Source: Promethearchaeota archaeon Loki_b31 (lineage in GTDB: Archaea; Asgardarchaeota; Lokiarchaeia; Sigyniarchaeales; SOKP01). From it: a DNA stretch of 33,437 bases. A program made the position numbers and the translations under genes. The stretch is from assembly GCA_005222975.1 (NCBI GenBank), contig NJBI01000004.1, forward strand, positions 96,742 to 130,178. Direction: 5' to 3'. The notes under the pieces were generated by a model. It was not told the origin of the DNA. It was given only the letters and a program-made list of their open reading frames with translations, and did not search any database. Positions 23,925 through 32,506 of this stretch are shown one piece after another; position 1 is the first letter of the stretch, and every line of letters starts with the position of its first letter.

Positions 23925-24213
23925 AATTTACATTATCAACTCATTCTTAGTGGTTACCTTAATAATTCAATTTTCATTCTAATTACGATTGTATTTTAAA
24001 ATATATCTAGTTTTTACTTATTTTTTATAAACTATAGCTGTATTTTAGAGATAATAAAAATTACCTAACATATAATATCGACTGTGTCTCATTCCAAAGA
24101 GATCTAGGATCATCTGGTAAAGAAAAAAAAAACTTATTGAAGATTCTTTGATTAATAAAAATGTAATTAATCATTAATCTATGAGTTAAATCTTTGTATA
24201 AAGGTAATAAATC

Positions 24214-24399
24214 GTGAAATATATTGAAGAACCACCAAGAAAAACTCCAATTATGGCGGAAACAGATGTTTTAGTATTAGGTGGTGGACCAGCAGGACTT
24301 TCTGCTGCGTTAGCTGCTGCAAGAGAAGGCGTTGATACCACCCTTGTAGAACGATACGGTTGTTTTGGAGGGGTACGCAATCTATCAGAATTCATATAA
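24214..24399 (+). pseudogene. Truncated FAD-dependent oxidoreductase (N-terminal Rossmann fragment)
   Basis: A 61-residue fragment that opens KYIEEPPRKTPIMAETDVL, continues with the full FAD-binding motif LVLGGGPAGLSAALAAAREG and ends in LVERYGCFGGVRNLSEFI before a stop. The first 55 residues look like an intact FAD-dependent oxidoreductase (the FAD_oxidored type, normally over 400 residues); the last seven do not fit the family, and no continuation is seen in the next 90 bases in any frame. The GTG start still has AAAGG upstream. It is probably the remnant of a deleted gene, not a functional short protein. Confidence 0.8.
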
Positions 24400-24492
24400 T
24401 TATATTTTTGAATACCGAAACTATATAAAAACTGAGAATTACTTAACAATTGTATTTAATAGAATATTTTATCGACAAATTTTTCTAAAGAA

Positions 24493-25350
24493 GTGACAAT
24501 CTATAAATTCTCAGTCATAACCAGCAACGGATTCCCATATTATCAGCTAAAGGTGAAAGACGTTCCAATGGGCATCAAACTATACTTAAGATTTTTTGAT
24601 TTTTCAAAAGAGGAATTTAAACCTCAATCAGATTTTGAAATCGCAGATTCTTTTGAGCTAAACGCAGGATTAGTTTCTGCGTTATTTAAATTCGCGCGAG
24701 CCATGTCTAAAAACATTCATATTCTTGAATTCAATTCAGACGAACAAGCGGATATACAAAATAATAAAGACAATTACTCGGGGGATGTACTCGTAACATG
24801 CCAAACAGAATCGTATCTATTTCACAAATCAGTTTACGCAAAAATTAAGTTAATATACGATGTACTTCTCTCCTATAAAATACCACTTGAATCTGCTATA
24901 GAAATCTTGCCCGTTCAAGAAGAAAAAATCTACAACATTTTAACTGATTTTGACGCTAGATCCCGCGTAGACGAGCATAAAAACCAATTAAAACGTTTAG
25001 TAAGCGATTTCCTTAAAGAAATGAAGAATTATGGTTTACGTGAAATTTGTATAACCTCTTTCGATCTTTCACCTATTATGTTATTTAGCAAAAAATACTC
25101 GCTCGATGATGTCCACGGGATTTTAAGAAACATAGGAAACATCCCCGAAATCCCTCTGTTAAACTGGGTGTATCGACAATCTACACACGATGGCGAGGAG
25201 ATTTGGGTTTACATATATAAATCAGATGTAGGACCCACCATTGAAGGCTTATTTGAACCTTACCTTTATCTGCTAATTTGCGATTTTAACTCGTATCTAG
25301 GCGAAATCCCTGAAGTTCTGGGAAATAAGCTCAATCGAATACTCAGTTAG
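24493..25350 (+). CDS. Longin/roadblock-like two-domain protein
   Basis: A 285-residue soluble protein. Residues about 1-125 follow the longin or roadblock pattern: FSVITSNGFPYYQLKV (first strands), a central amphipathic helix (LNAGLVSALFKFARAM) and strands NIHILEF and DVLVTCQTESYLF, then a long helix KIKLIYDVLLSY. The later part (170-285) has a helix KRLVSDFLKEMKNYG and strands EEIWVYIYKSDVGP with YLYLLICDFNS. Folds of this type regulate small GTPases in eukaryotes and are common in Asgard genomes; that is the basis for the call and it rests on pattern recognition, not an alignment. A GTG start at 24493 gives a proper first strand. The neighbours give no clue. Confidence 0.65.
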   Translation: MTIYKFSVITSNGFPYYQLKVKDVPMGIKLYLRFFDFSKEEFKPQSDFEIADSFELNAGLVSALFKFARAMSKNIHILEFNSDEQADIQNNKDNYSGDVLVTCQTESYLFHKSVYAKIKLIYDVLLSYKIPLESAIEILPVQEEKIYNILTDFDARSRVDEHKNQLKRLVSDFLKEMKNYGLREICITSFDLSPIMLFSKKYSLDDVHGILRNIGNIPEIPLLNWVYRQSTHDGEEIWVYIYKSDVGPTIEGLFEPYLYLLICDFNSYLGEIPEVLGNKLNRILS

Positions 25351-25451
25351 CAATTTTATAATCAATTTTTTATATTTTAAGATACTAATTAAGGACTGAT
25401 TTTTTTAAACAGTTAAATTTATTTTTATACATCCAATTAGCTACTTAATAT

Positions 25452-26342
25452 ATGGTGGATTTAATGACTAAAGTAACTATTATTTCAACAAAAGATCGCG
25501 TTTACGGTGTAAACAAATCTTTAGAGTTGTTAGGTATCAACCCCGTTAATGATAAAAACGTAATTCTTAAACCAAACTTCAATACTGCCGATCCTCCTCC
25601 TGCTTCAAGCTCAATGGAAACTGTAAGGCAACTTGTTTTAAAGTTAAAAGAAATGGGTGCGAAATCGATAACAATTGCGGAACGCGCCGGACCAGCTAAA
25701 ACTTCAGAAGTTTTTAAGAAAAAAGGCTTATTTGCTTTAGCAGAAGAACTGAATTTTAAGATAGTTGATTTAACAGATGTAAGCAGTGATGAATATGTCC
25801 TTAAAAACCCTGATGGTAATCATTGGAAAGAAGGATTCCTTTTTGCCAAAATTTACGACGAAGCAGAATGTATTATTGAAACTTGCTGCCTAAAAACTCA
25901 CATGTACGGTGGACAATTTACCATCTCGCTAAAGAACGCAGTAGGATTAGTCAATAAAAAAAACATGTCAGAGTTACACTCCTCAAAGTATCAAAGGGAA
26001 ATGATAGCGGAGATTAACTGCGTTTATAAACCTGACCTGATCGTTATGGATGGCGTTATTACATTTGTTGATCGTGGACCTATGGAAGGTACGCGCGTAG
26101 AAGCAAATGTATTTGTTTCCAGCACAGATAAAGTAGCTATTGACGCCGTGGGAGTCGCAATATTACGAATTCTTGGAACAACACCAGAGGTTACAGACGG
26201 ATCGATTTTTGAACAAGATCAAATTAAAAGAGCCGTTGAATTAGAATTAGGGATTACATCACCCTTAGATATTGAATTTTTAACTGATTCTGAAGAAAGC
26301 GAAAAATTAGTTGCTCAAATAAAAGAGAAATTAGCACTGTAA
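25452..26342 (+). CDS. DUF362 domain-containing protein
   Basis: Cytosolic DUF362 protein of 296 residues, of unknown biochemical role; many family members carry Fe-S clusters and are found in anaerobes. The N-terminal VILKPNFNTADPPPASSS at about 37-54 and the SITIAERAGPAKTSEVF segment are typical. CLKTHMYGGQFTISLKNAVG at 149-168 is the family's conserved Lys-Thr/Gly core, with the preceding ETCC and CLK cysteines. DLIVMDGVITFVDRGPMEG is the conserved C-terminal loop. No ferredoxin domain is fused here. The start may be the ATG at 25452 or the one at 25464; the second has no obvious advantage. Confidence 0.92.
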   Translation: MVDLMTKVTIISTKDRVYGVNKSLELLGINPVNDKNVILKPNFNTADPPPASSSMETVRQLVLKLKEMGAKSITIAERAGPAKTSEVFKKKGLFALAEELNFKIVDLTDVSSDEYVLKNPDGNHWKEGFLFAKIYDEAECIIETCCLKTHMYGGQFTISLKNAVGLVNKKNMSELHSSKYQREMIAEINCVYKPDLIVMDGVITFVDRGPMEGTRVEANVFVSSTDKVAIDAVGVAILRILGTTPEVTDGSIFEQDQIKRAVELELGITSPLDIEFLTDSEESEKLVAQIKEKLAL

Positions 26343-26380
26343 ATTGGATTTAGCCCGAAAAACAAATAAAAGCCTTATAT

Positions 26381-27241
26381 TTATTTGTTAAGGAGAATCG
26401 AAAAATATTTTTTAAAATCTTTTAATTTAACAAAAAAAGCTGGTACATTTTCCCTATATTTTTTGTATTGTTCCCCAAATCTTCCAATAAGTTCTTTTTC
26501 TTCGACCAATTTAAGGTGAATGTTTATTCCCACTAAAAACATTAAAAAGTAGATAACCGAATAAATGGAGAATCTTAAAAATATGCTTCCAATACTAATT
26601 AGCATTAAACCATGGTAGGCTGGGTGGCGTAATATAGAATAAATCTCGTGATTTTGAAGCGTTGATTCATTTGGATAAAAAACATAGACCAATGCCATAT
26701 TATCAATGCCAAAGATACGTAACGCTTTAAAAATCACAGTTAATCCTAACAATAAAAATATGAAGAACAGAGCTACCCTTATATAAAGAAAGAGAGGCGG
26801 AAAATTCAGTAGAAACTCAGATATAGGGGTCCCTAGATAAGAGCTAGAAACATCAGTATCTCCGTATCCCGCAATCAAATCAGTTGGGATAAAACTATGG
26901 ACGATGACAGAAATAACTATTGGAATACCGATCGCTACAAATCGAAACGCTTTTTGATATGCTTTTACCCCAAATTTAGAGATGTATTTATCACGAATTT
27001 TCCAAAAGCTACGCACTATCATTAAACCAATAATTAAGACTAACAATGACCCAATAATAGGAGTTAAAGGCGCAATTAACTGTAATATGACTATGTCTGA
27101 AAAAATCCGCGGTAAAGAATCCATTATTAATTGGAACACTAGCGAAATTATAAAACAGCTAAAAGCAATTACCTGAAATAGTCGTAGTTTTTTTCCTTGA
27201 TAATCGGGTAATTTTTCTTTAAGTTTATCTAATCCCTTCAT
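26381..27241 (-). CDS. Isoprenylcysteine carboxyl methyltransferase-like membrane protein
   Basis: Multi-pass membrane protein of 286 residues related to the ICMT/phospholipid methyltransferase/NnrU group. Hydrophobic segments lie at about 22-40, 52-76, 98-118, 145-172 and 213-240. RHPAYHG at 205-211 and the EEKEL stretch at 247-251, followed by FGEQYKKYRENVPAF, match the SAM-binding signature of these enzymes. ICMT homologues methylate prenylated cysteine; bacterial and archaeal relatives may methylate lipids or other groups, so the acceptor is unknown. In an Asgard context a link to prenylated proteins is worth testing. It is monocistronic, and the minus-strand ATG follows a purine-poor leader. 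Confidence 0.82.
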   Translation of the reverse strand: MKGLDKLKEKLPDYQGKKLRLFQVIAFSCFIISLVFQLIMDSLPRIFSDIVILQLIAPLTPIIGSLLVLIIGLMIVRSFWKIRDKYISKFGVKAYQKAFRFVAIGIPIVISVIVHSFIPTDLIAGYGDTDVSSSYLGTPISEFLLNFPPLFLYIRVALFFIFLLLGLTVIFKALRIFGIDNMALVYVFYPNESTLQNHEIYSILRHPAYHGLMLISIGSIFLRFSIYSVIYFLMFLVGINIHLKLVEEKELIGRFGEQYKKYRENVPAFFVKLKDFKKYFSILLNK

Positions 27242-27351
27242 TGTTTATAATAAGATCGATACATCTATAAAAAATTAATCAATAAAGCGTATAAAGGTTG
27301 GATAATAATGAATAATATTCAATAAATAATCTTCAAATTGATGAATTATAA

Positions 27352-27738
27352 ATGATTGTATTGATAGCAGCTATAATAGCCGTTGTTTTATTTGCTGGGA
27401 TGAGCGTTTTCCAGTTACTACTTGTACTAGGTCTACCTTTTGGCCGTCTAGCTTATGGTGGAAAATATGAGAAACTTCCTTCTAAAATGAAAATAATCAG
27501 CTTAATAGGTATTGTAATTTTTATATTCACATCATTATCAGTATTAGAACGAGCTGAAATAATAATTATCTTCAATAATCTGATGTTTGTTATGGTGGTC
27601 GTTTGGATAATTGCTGTTTATTTAACTTTTATTACAATTATGAATGCAATTTCAAAAAGCAAATGGGAAAAGCTTATCATGACCCCTATATCGCTAACAT
27701 TAGCCATATGTTGTTTTATAGTTGTGATAGTAACATAA
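27352..27738 (+). CDS. Small four-helix membrane protein
   Basis: A 128-residue hydrophobic protein with four probable membrane helices at about 3-26, 47-64, 74-98 and 107-127. The short soluble loop carries LPFGRLAYGGKYEKLPSKM, which resembles a widespread small membrane family with the same loop, but a family name is not recalled. The protein has no charged pore-like residues and no cysteines of interest besides two in the last helix (CC at about 120). It is divergent from the ICMT-like gene, 110 bases away. The function is not known. Confidence 0.75.
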   Translation: MIVLIAAIIAVVLFAGMSVFQLLLVLGLPFGRLAYGGKYEKLPSKMKIISLIGIVIFIFTSLSVLERAEIIIIFNNLMFVMVVVWIIAVYLTFITIMNAISKSKWEKLIMTPISLTLAICCFIVVIVT

Positions 27739-27787
27739 AGATAAAAGAAATTATTGCTATTCTAAAACAGCTCAAAATTTTTTCTAG

Positions 27788-27949
27788 CCCAATTTTACAT
27801 TAGGGATTACAATTTATGCGTCTATAAATCTATTAGGAGACTCCTTCCAAAATATGCATATTGGAAACATAACATTAAAGTTGATGGCGTTAATCTTTTC
27901 GACGATCTTGTTAGTAGTGAGTTTATTTATAAAACTAAAAGTCTCTTAA
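27788..27949 (+). pseudogene. Possible remnant encoding a C-terminal membrane helix
   Basis: An open frame of 53 codons between a TAG at 27785 and a TAA at 27947-27949 encodes a peptide (GITIYASINLLGDSFQ, then IGNITLKLMALI and a hydrophobic tail) that looks like the end of a membrane protein. The only ATG (27854) would give 31 residues. Its stop overlaps the last four bases of the convergent permease gene. It is not the continuation of the 27352-27738 gene. A degraded remnant is likeliest, but chance is possible. Confidence 0.3.
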
Positions 27950-29241
27950 CTTAATATTAAAGTATATACCAATGTATATCCCAAAATGATGACAAAATGA
28001 AGCGTTGCGAAAAGCGCGCCATTTTTTAGTAAGCGTCTGTAATCTAAATTCACCACTTTGTATTTTTTTGCCAAATTCAGGGTGAGAAGATCGCATGCAG
28101 AACCTTGCGGTAGGAAATTACCTGCCATATTAACACCGCCTATGAAAGCAATAATAATCGGGTTAGGAAAGAAACCCTCTCCTATGATTGCCGAAAAAAT
28201 CGGGAGAAGAATGATGGTAACGGGTGTACCCGCAAGAAATGCGGACAAGAGAGTAGTGACACCCAATGTTATCAACACGGCCAGATAAATGTTATTATTT
28301 AACAAACTTACCAAACCTGTGGAGATCAACTCTGAAAAGCCAAAATATGATAAAGAATTCGAAAGAATGAATAAGATCGCAAATGTAATGATGATTTTCC
28401 AATCGATATCGTTCTTAATATCCGAAAACTTAGATTTCTTAGAGTGAAGAAGAAGAAGTATAGCGGCAGATATGATCGTGACAAGGGCAGGTTCAAATCC
28501 TAGGAACATGAACACGAAAGTGGCTAGAATAATGATAATTGTCATTAAAAAGTACTTTTTATCCCGAATTACAATTCCCGGGTCGAGCATTGATAATAGT
28601 ATCTCCTTGTTTTTTTCAGTTGGTTTTTCTTCTTTTTTTAATATGAACCTATCCATCAAGAAAATGGTGGATATTAACGCGATTAAAAACAAAATACCCA
28701 TATTGGCAAGATACTCCCCAAAACCCCACCCAAATTCCTGGCCGATTATCAAGTTTTTTAAGCTCGAGACAGGCGTGAGTATTGCGCCGATGTTTATAGT
28801 AATGGTCATCCCCATCATGTATGTACCAGCAGGTATCTCTAAAATTCGGCATGTCCTGTATATCAAAGGAACCAATATCAACGAGAGAGTTACATCCTCG
28901 ATAAAGGCAACTATAATACCTGTAAACAGGCAAATCATATAAAAAAATAATCGGTTATCCCCTTTCGTGATATGAATCAATTTGATCGCGGTATATTCTA
29001 AAACTCGGTTATAAGTTGCAAAATAGATGATTATCTGCATGGCAAATATGAAGATTAACGTGTTAAACTTGATAAATCCAAGAATTTCTATCTCTTCAAC
29101 ATTACCAAGCGTGGTCATTGAAACTACTGCGATGGCTCCTACGATTAATGCAATAGGGAAATAATCTATCTTGTTTTGAGAAAAAAAAGCCATCAAAATC
29201 GAAAATAAAACCAAAATCAATATGATTGCGGGTAAGTTCAT
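27946..29241 (-). CDS. ArsB/NhaD/SLC13-type ion transporter
   Basis: Permease of the ion transporter superfamily, 431 residues, with about eleven membrane helices. The conserved glycine- and proline-rich loops are visible: VTLSLILVPLIYRTC, ITINIGAILTPVSSLKN (first half) and AGTPVTIILLPIFSAI with FIGGVNMAGNFLPQGSACD (second half), the paired hairpins that carry substrate in the ArsB/NhaD/CitM/DASS fold. A charged loop of about 25 residues (LKKEEKPTEKNKEIL) joins the halves. The substrate (Na+/H+, arsenite, or dicarboxylate) cannot be told. There is no arsenic gene nearby. It lies at the minus-strand end of a segment; the HepT gene is 144 bases upstream. Confidence 0.85.
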   Translation of the reverse strand: MNLPAIILILVLFSILMAFFSQNKIDYFPIALIVGAIAVVSMTTLGNVEEIEILGFIKFNTLIFIFAMQIIIYFATYNRVLEYTAIKLIHITKGDNRLFFYMICLFTGIIVAFIEDVTLSLILVPLIYRTCRILEIPAGTYMMGMTITINIGAILTPVSSLKNLIIGQEFGWGFGEYLANMGILFLIALISTIFLMDRFILKKEEKPTEKNKEILLSMLDPGIVIRDKKYFLMTIIIILATFVFMFLGFEPALVTIISAAILLLLHSKKSKFSDIKNDIDWKIIITFAILFILSNSLSYFGFSELISTGLVSLLNNNIYLAVLITLGVTTLLSAFLAGTPVTIILLPIFSAIIGEGFFPNPIIIAFIGGVNMAGNFLPQGSACDLLTLNLAKKYKVVNLDYRRLLKNGALFATLHFVIILGYTLVYTLILS

Positions 29242-29287
29242 TCAATAAAAAGAAATGGTTTTTAATTTAAAAAATATCACTTTGATT

Positions 29288-29345
29288 CGGAGATCGGAAA
29301 ACTTCAAGGATTTTTTCTTTCAATCGTTAATTCTTTTGATCTCCG
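29288..29345. repeat. Inverted repeat between the transporter and HepT genes
   Basis: Perfect 8-base arms CGGAGATC (29288-29295) and GATCTCCG (29338-29345) are 42 bases apart in the gap between the HepT stop and the permease start, both minus-strand. It may be a hairpin terminator of the toxin-antitoxin operon or the scar of a mobile element. Confidence 0.45.
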
Positions 29346-29385
29346 TCCATTACTAATTGCTATCCTATTTGATTCCTCGAAGTTA

Positions 29386-29724
29386 TTACAATTCATTTTT
29401 TATAGAAATAATCTGTTTTTTCAATTTTGGTAAATCTGTTTTAATAACTTCCCACGTAAGTTCTAAATCCACCCCGAAGTATTGATGGATTAAAATATCT
29501 CTCATTCCTGTAATTTCCTTCCAAGGGATATTTTCATGAGTTCCTTTAAAGTCGCTAGGGATATTTGTAATAGCTTCGCCTATGATTTCAATCCTTCTAA
29601 TTACAGAGTCTTGTAATTGCTTAGATTCTAGAAAATCTGATTTCTTCTTATCATTAATATACTCTTCAATTAAATTTATAGCAGCTAAAACGTGTTCTAA
29701 AAAGATTTTTACATTCTTTCTCAT
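29386..29724 (-). CDS. hepT: HepT-like ribonuclease toxin (DUF86)
   Basis: HEPN-domain RNase toxin of 112 residues. The catalytic RX4-6HXY motif is GMRDILIHQYFG with Arg75, His80 and Tyr82. Helices before it (HVLAAINLIEEYINDK, SVIRRIEIIGEAITNI) are typical of HepT. HepT cleaves RNA (tRNA in known cases) and is neutralised by its cognate MntA nucleotidyltransferase, which adds AMP to the Tyr of the motif. Its ATG overlaps the TGA of the mntA gene by four bases (ATGA), so the pair is translationally coupled, antitoxin first. Confidence 0.93.
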   Translation of the reverse strand: MRKNVKIFLEHVLAAINLIEEYINDKKKSDFLESKQLQDSVIRRIEIIGEAITNIPSDFKGTHENIPWKEITGMRDILIHQYFGVDLELTWEVIKTDLPKLKKQIISIKNEL

Positions 29725-30008
29725 AAAATCTCAACTTCTTCAGCTAAAATTTGGTCTTTTAATAAAGGATGCAGAGAATTATAGGTTAGTACATCTACTT
29801 TACACTTTAATGCTTCTTCAAGTTCTATTTTTAACCTTGCTAAATCTAATAAGCTTTTAGTCCCTTTAAATTCTATTAATATATCTATATCGCTCTCATC
29901 AGTCATCTCTTCTCTTACAATAGAGCCAAATAAGGAGGCTCTTTTAACATCATGCTCTTTTAATATTTCCAAAATGCTTTTTTTATACTTTTCAATTTGA
30001 GACAACAT
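29721..30008 (-). CDS. mntA: MntA-like nucleotidyltransferase antitoxin
   Basis: Minimal nucleotidyltransferase of 95 residues. The signature GSX10DXD reads as Gly28-Ser29 and Asp40/Asp42 (FGSIVREEMTDESDIDILIEF region, seen in two parts), with a third acidic residue near Asp72 in CKVDVLTY. In known pairs MntA AMPylates HepT and blocks its RNase. It is the first gene of the HepT/MntA operon, downstream of about 180 bases of AT-rich intergenic DNA that probably holds the promoter. This is a common archaeal toxin-antitoxin module and a possible phage defence. Confidence 0.93.
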   Translation of the reverse strand: MLSQIEKYKKSILEILKEHDVKRASLFGSIVREEMTDESDIDILIEFKGTKSLLDLARLKIELEEALKCKVDVLTYNSLHPLLKDQILAEEVEIL

Positions 30009-30188
30009 GTTTGTTTATCAAACTATTCTAAAGTTTAGTTTATCTTTACTTAGTATTATCTTAACTAAGGTTAAAAAACTTATTTATTACTTTAGCTTCT
30101 ATATTCAAAACTATCTTGTTTTAATAGAATATATTCTCTGTAAATGCGTCATAAAAGTTTAATACTATTTAAAACTGCAAAAAATACT

Positions 30189-31295
30189 TCAGTTAGTTCC
30201 AGCCAATTTTGGAGTGGGGATAAACACTCTTCTAAGTGGCGTCCTTTCAAGGCTCCTCGCTTCCTCGGGGCAATGGTGAACGCAGACACCACAACCAACA
30301 CATTTCTTCTCATCGTCGTGAGCCTTGCCATCTATTAAAGAAATTGCTTCAATCGGACACTTTTCCACGCAAACTCCGCACCCTATGCATTTATTTTCAT
30401 CTAATTTGGCTCTATAAGATGTCATAGTGTGAAATGGCCAGACTCCTCGATAATAACTTTGAAAGATAATGCAACAACATTTACAACAACTACATAAACC
30501 CACTTCTTCGTTTTTCGTGTCAAAATCATCATGGAATACCTTGTGAACGAGACCTTCATCTTCTGCTACCTTTATTATCTTCTTTGCATCTTCTTTTGAA
30601 ACGGGTTTACCATATCCATGCTCGATGAAAAAACGACCAAGATTTCCGAAGTGAAAGCATTTAAATCTATCATCTGTCGCCTTGCAAGGGTCGTCTAAGA
30701 GAGTTCTTTCAAGCTTACACGGACATTCCGAGAGTGAGATAACATCATGTTGATCGATTATTTTTGAAGCCTTATAAGAGGGTAATGTAACTTCTTGCGG
30801 AACTACGAGCTCTTTTTCAACCGGTACAATCCTGGAAAACGCCGGTAACTTATCTCTGAATATAGGCAATAACCCTTCGTAATATTTTTGGCTTAACTCA
30901 ATCGCCTCTTTAACCATTTTTTCAAATACTTGCGCAAGTTTCTTCTTTTTTTCCATAGTTCCCTTCGTGACAAGAGAATATTCGAAGATATCGGGAATAG
31001 GAGCTAATAGACGGTACTCCATGATTTCTGTAGTTCCAATAGGCGCGTCCATAATGATTCCCTCATCCATCAATGAATTCAACATTTCTGCTAAATCATT
31101 ATCATTCATACCTGTTTTTTCTTTTAACTCCTCAAAAGTCAACTTAGGTTTCCTGAAATTCAAAAGAAATCTTGCTTGGTCTTCATTCAAAAGAATTTTT
31201 AATAGCTCAATCAATGTATCGTTAGCCTGAAAAAGAGGATTACCACTACCCCTAACAAGAACTTTGGCCGCTTTATACCAAATTTTTTCCGACAT
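30189..31295 (-). CDS. Multi-cluster ferredoxin-like protein with N-terminal winged-helix-like region
   Basis: Cytosolic Fe-S protein of 368 residues. Residues about 28-110 (LTFEELKEKTGMNDNDLAEM) resemble a winged helix and could sense or bind DNA. The middle has further cysteines (C191, C193, C204, C213) and a cluster-rich LCSCCKCCC stretch at 267-275. The C-terminal two 4Fe-4S motifs are CIGCGVCVEKCP at 303-314 and CVGCGVCVHHCP at 332-343, the classical 2[4Fe-4S] ferredoxin. It is therefore probably an electron-transfer or redox-sensing protein; the partner is not in the window. It is monocistronic, with ATG at 31295. Archaeal homologues of this layout are common but uncharacterised. Confidence 0.88.
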   Translation of the reverse strand: MSEKIWYKAAKVLVRGSGNPLFQANDTLIELLKILLNEDQARFLLNFRKPKLTFEELKEKTGMNDNDLAEMLNSLMDEGIIMDAPIGTTEIMEYRLLAPIPDIFEYSLVTKGTMEKKKKLAQVFEKMVKEAIELSQKYYEGLLPIFRDKLPAFSRIVPVEKELVVPQEVTLPSYKASKIIDQHDVISLSECPCKLERTLLDDPCKATDDRFKCFHFGNLGRFFIEHGYGKPVSKEDAKKIIKVAEDEGLVHKVFHDDFDTKNEEVGLCSCCKCCCIIFQSYYRGVWPFHTMTSYRAKLDENKCIGCGVCVEKCPIEAISLIDGKAHDDEKKCVGCGVCVHHCPEEARSLERTPLRRVFIPTPKLAGTN

Positions 31296-31855
31296 CTTAA
31301 AAAATACCTACGAAACTAATACAATACTTATTTTGAATATTTGAATAAATTGTATTAAAAAGATAGAATAACTAAGAAAAATTATTATATAACTTTTTGT
31401 TAAATAGCTTGATTTCTTTCGTATTTAATCGACAAGAAGAGTTTTAAAACAGATTTTTTCATATTTTTTTTTAGTGAATTGCCCCAATATCTTTTGTAAC
31501 CGAATCCCATATCGACCATTTAAATTTCTGATATAATTAGAAAATAATATTGCCACTAACAATAATAAAATAAGGATAAGAAAAAAAAAATTAAATATTG
31601 TCGTTTTTTCACCATTTTGTCATTTTCTCCCTTATTTTAACAAAATTAAATAGTCTTTCTTTTTATTTAAAGATTTTATTTACTGATTCCTTATATTTGT
31701 TATCTCTCACTTAATTTGGATCAATTACATATCTTTCAATAGAAATAATCACTTTAAAGTTTAAATAAGATCGATCATATTAAATTTCAATTATAGAGAT
31801 TGAATTCAAAAAAATATATTACACTTTTAAATCATTAAAGGGGTTATTAATCGAT
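31296..31855. other. 560-base AT-rich intergenic region
   Basis: No gene is confidently seen between the Fe-S gene and the paired membrane genes, except the frameshifted candidate at 31425-31615. The rest is A/T-rich with no tRNA-like structure or repeat of note. It includes promoters of both flanking genes; AAAGGGG 13 bases before the ATG at 31856 may help translation. Confidence 0.6.
31425..31615 (-). pseudogene. Possible small membrane protein gene with a frameshift at a T10 tract
   Basis: On the minus strand GGGAG precedes an ATG (31615) encoding MVKKRQYLIFFF, then the frame meets a stop after 19 codons. One more T in the T10 tract at 31581-31590 (or two fewer) joins it to an open frame that continues LILILLLLVAILFSNYI and RNLNGRYGIRLQKILGQ with a basic tail, ending at a TAA (31425-31427), for 63 residues. 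The start, the signal-anchor-like helix and the basic C-terminal part suggest a real small membrane protein gene broken by a homopolymer error or programmed slippage. A chance open frame cannot be excluded in AT-rich DNA. Confidence 0.35.
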
Positions 31856-32500
31856 ATGACACTCTCTTTTTATTATGATTTTACTATTTATTCAGTTTTA
31901 ATTTCAGCTCTTTGGATATTTAGAGACATAACATTAGTTCTTTGGACGCAAACTATGAAGAAAAGGGTAACTAAATCAAAATATATTAACTATCTTCTTA
32001 TCACGGGAATTATGCTTTTAACTTGGAGTATCCTTTCTGTTTTTCTCCCTGAAGTCAGAATTTCCAATTATACTGAATCTGAATTCTCTACGTATAATAC
32101 AATTATATTCCTATATGATTTAATTCCAATTATTCTGGGAGTTTTTCTTGGAGTAACTTTATCGCTTTACTTTTATCGTATTTATTACCAGCATAATAGG
32201 AAAGCTTTTTTAGGACCTGGATTATTCCTTCTTGGATATATAATCTATTTATTTTTTATGATAATTAGTTATTCCATCTTAATATTCGATTCTACACTAT
32301 TCGATGCAACCTACGAGGCATATTTAATAGGAAATATTTTAACCAGTTGTCTTCCGGTTGTAGGGTTTTCTTTCATTTTCTTATATTCTATTTATATTAA
32401 TAGCGATTTCTTAATCATGTTTTGCGGGTTATTCTTTGCTTATCTAATGATATCTCTTATTTATAGTATAAATATTACAATATTTTATTTTAATAGGTGA
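31856..32500 (+). CDS. Multi-pass membrane protein of unknown family, paired with the next gene
   Basis: A 214-residue very hydrophobic protein with about six helices (roughly 5-24, 44-62, 82-106, 118-140, 151-174, 184-206) and a few charged residues in short loops. A long external-looking segment with RISNYTESEFSTYN lies near 66-80. No recognised motif. The stop codon TGA (32498-32500) forms part of an AGGTGA Shine-Dalgarno sequence for the next gene. A common function in the membrane with that gene is likely. Confidence 0.72.
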   Translation: MTLSFYYDFTIYSVLISALWIFRDITLVLWTQTMKKRVTKSKYINYLLITGIMLLTWSILSVFLPEVRISNYTESEFSTYNTIIFLYDLIPIILGVFLGVTLSLYFYRIYYQHNRKAFLGPGLFLLGYIIYLFFMIISYSILIFDSTLFDATYEAYLIGNILTSCLPVVGFSFIFLYSIYINSDFLIMFCGLFFAYLMISLIYSINITIFYFNR

Positions 32501-32506
32501 TTTATC

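Noticed and set aside
23980..24160. Open frame without a start between the SDR and FAD-fragment regions
   Set aside because: About 45 codons, no start codon, no family resemblance; expected by chance in this composition.
28649..28933. Frame over the transporter gene
   Set aside because: Overlaps the permease out of frame and has no recognisable similarity.
30149..30427. Several short frames over the end of the Fe-S gene
   Set aside because: Overlapping frames of the ferredoxin coding region.
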